Below, in pieces: positions 62,545 through 64,000 of a DNA stretch of 64,000 nucleotides. How positions within the stretch are numbered: the stretch's first letter is position 1; every line of letters starts with the position of its first letter. The notes under the pieces were generated by a model. The model did not search any database, was not told where the DNA came from, and was given only the letters and a program-made list of their open reading frames with translations. The position numbers and the translations under genes are program-made. The stretch is from Undibacterium sp. (GTDB taxonomy: Bacteria; Pseudomonadota; Gammaproteobacteria; Burkholderiales; Burkholderiaceae_D), in assembly GCA_030645915.1 (NCBI GenBank), contig JAUSNO010000025.1, positions 1 through 64,000 of the forward strand, in the 5' to 3' direction.

Positions 62545-63963
62545 CTAATGTTTACGTGGGAAAATTGCTGCGACGTTTTTCAGACCCATCGCATTGAATA
62601 AGTTCATGACTAAATAATTCACTTCGTGAAACTGTATTGAAGCACCCTTTTTGCCAGCGATTGGTACAAGACCACTCAGCAATTGAGCTGAAGCGCCAAA
62701 TTCCACGCGTTCCAATTGAGAGCAATCAAGCAAAACCACTTTGTTTAATTCGGCATGCGCAGCAATTTGACTAATGAGATTCTCGGTTCTGCCCTCGATG
62801 ACAACTGGCATCATAAACCGGTCAGAAATTTCTTCAATGATACGGACTTCCGGAACCATCGTCGTCACCTTGTTCTTAGGCGCCTCAAAAGAAGGGGGAG
62901 ATACCTCAAAGGTAATGCAGTAATCTATGCTTGCCTCCTCAAAGGCTTTTTCAAAGTGAAGCAACTGCAATATTTCCAATAATAATAGCCAAGGTGCCTC
63001 AGTCTCGTCTCGTCGTCCGACTTGAAGTATGGCGCGAATTTTTTCGCTAAAATCTTGGGCGCCAACCAACATCAAGCCATGTTGCGTCTTTTTGAGATTT
63101 TTTAGGGATCGCAATAATAATCCACAACCAACTGGATCAACTTGTTTAACACGTAAAAAATCAAGTTTTAAGTTTTTACTTTGTTTGCTAAGATTTTGTA
63201 GTTTTTCTAGTAACTTGATGATATTCCCATCAAGCAGGCTAGGAAAAGTCACACTTGGAATTGCACCATCGTCACCGTTATTTGACAACTCGTCCATATT
63301 TTGTGTCGGGTCTCGCCAGACTGGCGGAGATGTCTCAAATTTGCTCGCATAATCGATGGAAAGATGATCAAATGCAGTCCGATTGTTACAAATTTGGTAG
63401 AGATCAAATAGCATAAACCAAGCAATCTGAAGCACATTTCCAAGGTTATCCTGAGCGATTGCCGCTTGCAGCATTTGCTCAGCAACCTCATTTTGTCCAG
63501 TAGCGAACAAAATTGATGCTTCTTCCAGAAGTGGTACCGACTCAGTCGAACCCAACGCCGCAGCCGAAATATCGGCTTGATGACCAAACAAGTAATCTGT
63601 CGCTGGCATCATCAACGGCAATGTACTCTGAAAATCTGAAGCGGGCGACTCGCTATTGAATTGCTCTGTTAGCGGGTTAACTTTGGCTACTTGCGAAATC
63701 CCTATAGTGGATGGCGCAACCGTAGGTGTCTTGGATCGTCCCATATCGCGGGACATCTCGAATTCAATTGCGTCGATCTTACGTTCTGTGGCACGAGCAA
63801 TATGTCGTTGCGCCAAAACAGATTGCGACAAGGCCTCGTCATCCTGCGGTACAGCGATGTCGGTATTAAGAGTCCTGGATTTGGTTTTTTTTGAAGAAGG
63901 CTTGCCGGAACTTGGGGGTTCCTGACTAACAGGCTTCTTACCGAAAAACGAAAAAATCGCCAC
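62545..63963 (-). CDS. Double STAS-domain protein with internal duplication
   Basis: A 472-residue soluble protein. After a disordered, lysine- and serine-rich first 100 residues there are two copies of a module: helices and an (L/A)SIDYxxxFExSPP motif near 180-216 and again 324-360. Each is followed by a STAS domain (about 235-320, and 370-470 with LLDCSQLERVEFGASAQLLSG). STAS domains bind nucleotides or partner proteins in signalling. The start is a GTG. Function is unknown. A similar gene beside hslVU is known in this order. Confidence 0.8.
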   Translation of the reverse strand: MAIFSFFGKKPVSQEPPSSGKPSSKKTKSRTLNTDIAVPQDDEALSQSVLAQRHIARATERKIDAIEFEMSRDMGRSKTPTVAPSTIGISQVAKVNPLTEQFNSESPASDFQSTLPLMMPATDYLFGHQADISAAALGSTESVPLLEEASILFATGQNEVAEQMLQAAIAQDNLGNVLQIAWFMLFDLYQICNNRTAFDHLSIDYASKFETSPPVWRDPTQNMDELSNNGDDGAIPSVTFPSLLDGNIIKLLEKLQNLSKQSKNLKLDFLRVKQVDPVGCGLLLRSLKNLKKTQHGLMLVGAQDFSEKIRAILQVGRRDETEAPWLLLLEILQLLHFEKAFEEASIDYCITFEVSPPSFEAPKNKVTTMVPEVRIIEEISDRFMMPVVIEGRTENLISQIAAHAELNKVVLLDCSQLERVEFGASAQLLSGLVPIAGKKGASIQFHEVNYLVMNLFNAMGLKNVAAIFPRKH

Positions 63964-64000
63964 GTTGATCTTGACCTTGAATAAAATTAAAAAATGACTT

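Overview
The window looks like the chromosome of a betaproteobacterium in the Burkholderiales, most likely the Oxalobacteraceae (an Undibacterium- or Herminiimonas-like organism). This rests on gene content and order: a tRNA-Tyr/Gly/Thr-tuf transcription unit, the gpmA-envC-ctpA-moeB block facing rhodanese-grxC-secB-gpsA, hslVU beside a double-STAS protein, and a fused pabB-pabC. No taxonomic search was possible, so the genus is an inference.

Layout. 1-530: tRNA-Tyr, tRNA-Gly, tRNA-Thr and the 5' end of tuf, behind a strong promoter. 0.8-8.0 kb: a Cache-domain protein, an MgtC-like protein, and an RstA/RstB-like two-component system whose regulator and kinase are separated by three opposed envelope genes; two unlisted-size small reading frames lie here. 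8.1-12 kb: an HD/aldolase/SDR operon, a solute-binding protein and an Lrp-type regulator. 12.1-16 kb: glmS, followed by a roughly 2 kb AT-rich insertion. That insertion has Tn7-like end repeats, a decayed tRNA-Phe, one secreted cargo protein and a decayed second copy of the glmS 3' end. 16-28.5 kb: a diguanylate cyclase, a dehydrogenase, a YkgJ protein, a pair of spermidine-synthase-like genes, a hydrolase, a cyclophilin lipoprotein, a Kef-type antiporter, a thiolase and YeeE/YedE transporters. 28.9-37.3 kb: a 1084-residue Hpt-REC-REC-PAS-PAS-GGDEF-EAL protein and a FAN1-like nuclease coupled to a nuclease-helicase. 37.4-44 kb: a macro-domain protein and an NrtR-controlled NAD locus broken by insertions, with a genuine integron gene cassette and no integrase. 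44.5-52.2 kb: pabBC, a TonB receptor/YfiR/GGDEF-EAL operon and a DMT transporter. 52.2-64 kb: a 168-bp palindromic MITE, then conserved core genes.

How the genes work together. Three c-di-GMP enzymes are present (a DGC at 16.1 kb and GGDEF-EAL proteins at 29 and 49 kb). The last sits in an operon with a periplasmic YfiR repressor and an outer-membrane receptor, which suggests ligand-controlled c-di-GMP output. In the NAD locus nrtR and nadM are intact, while the pncA-like gene keeps only its 5' end and nadE only its 3' end. Matching 21-bp palindromes lie before nrtR and before the pncA stub.

Across 7.7-44 kb there are nine copies of an approximately 61-bp intergenic palindrome, mostly between convergent genes. 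No CRISPR array, rRNA operon, phage or transposase gene was seen.
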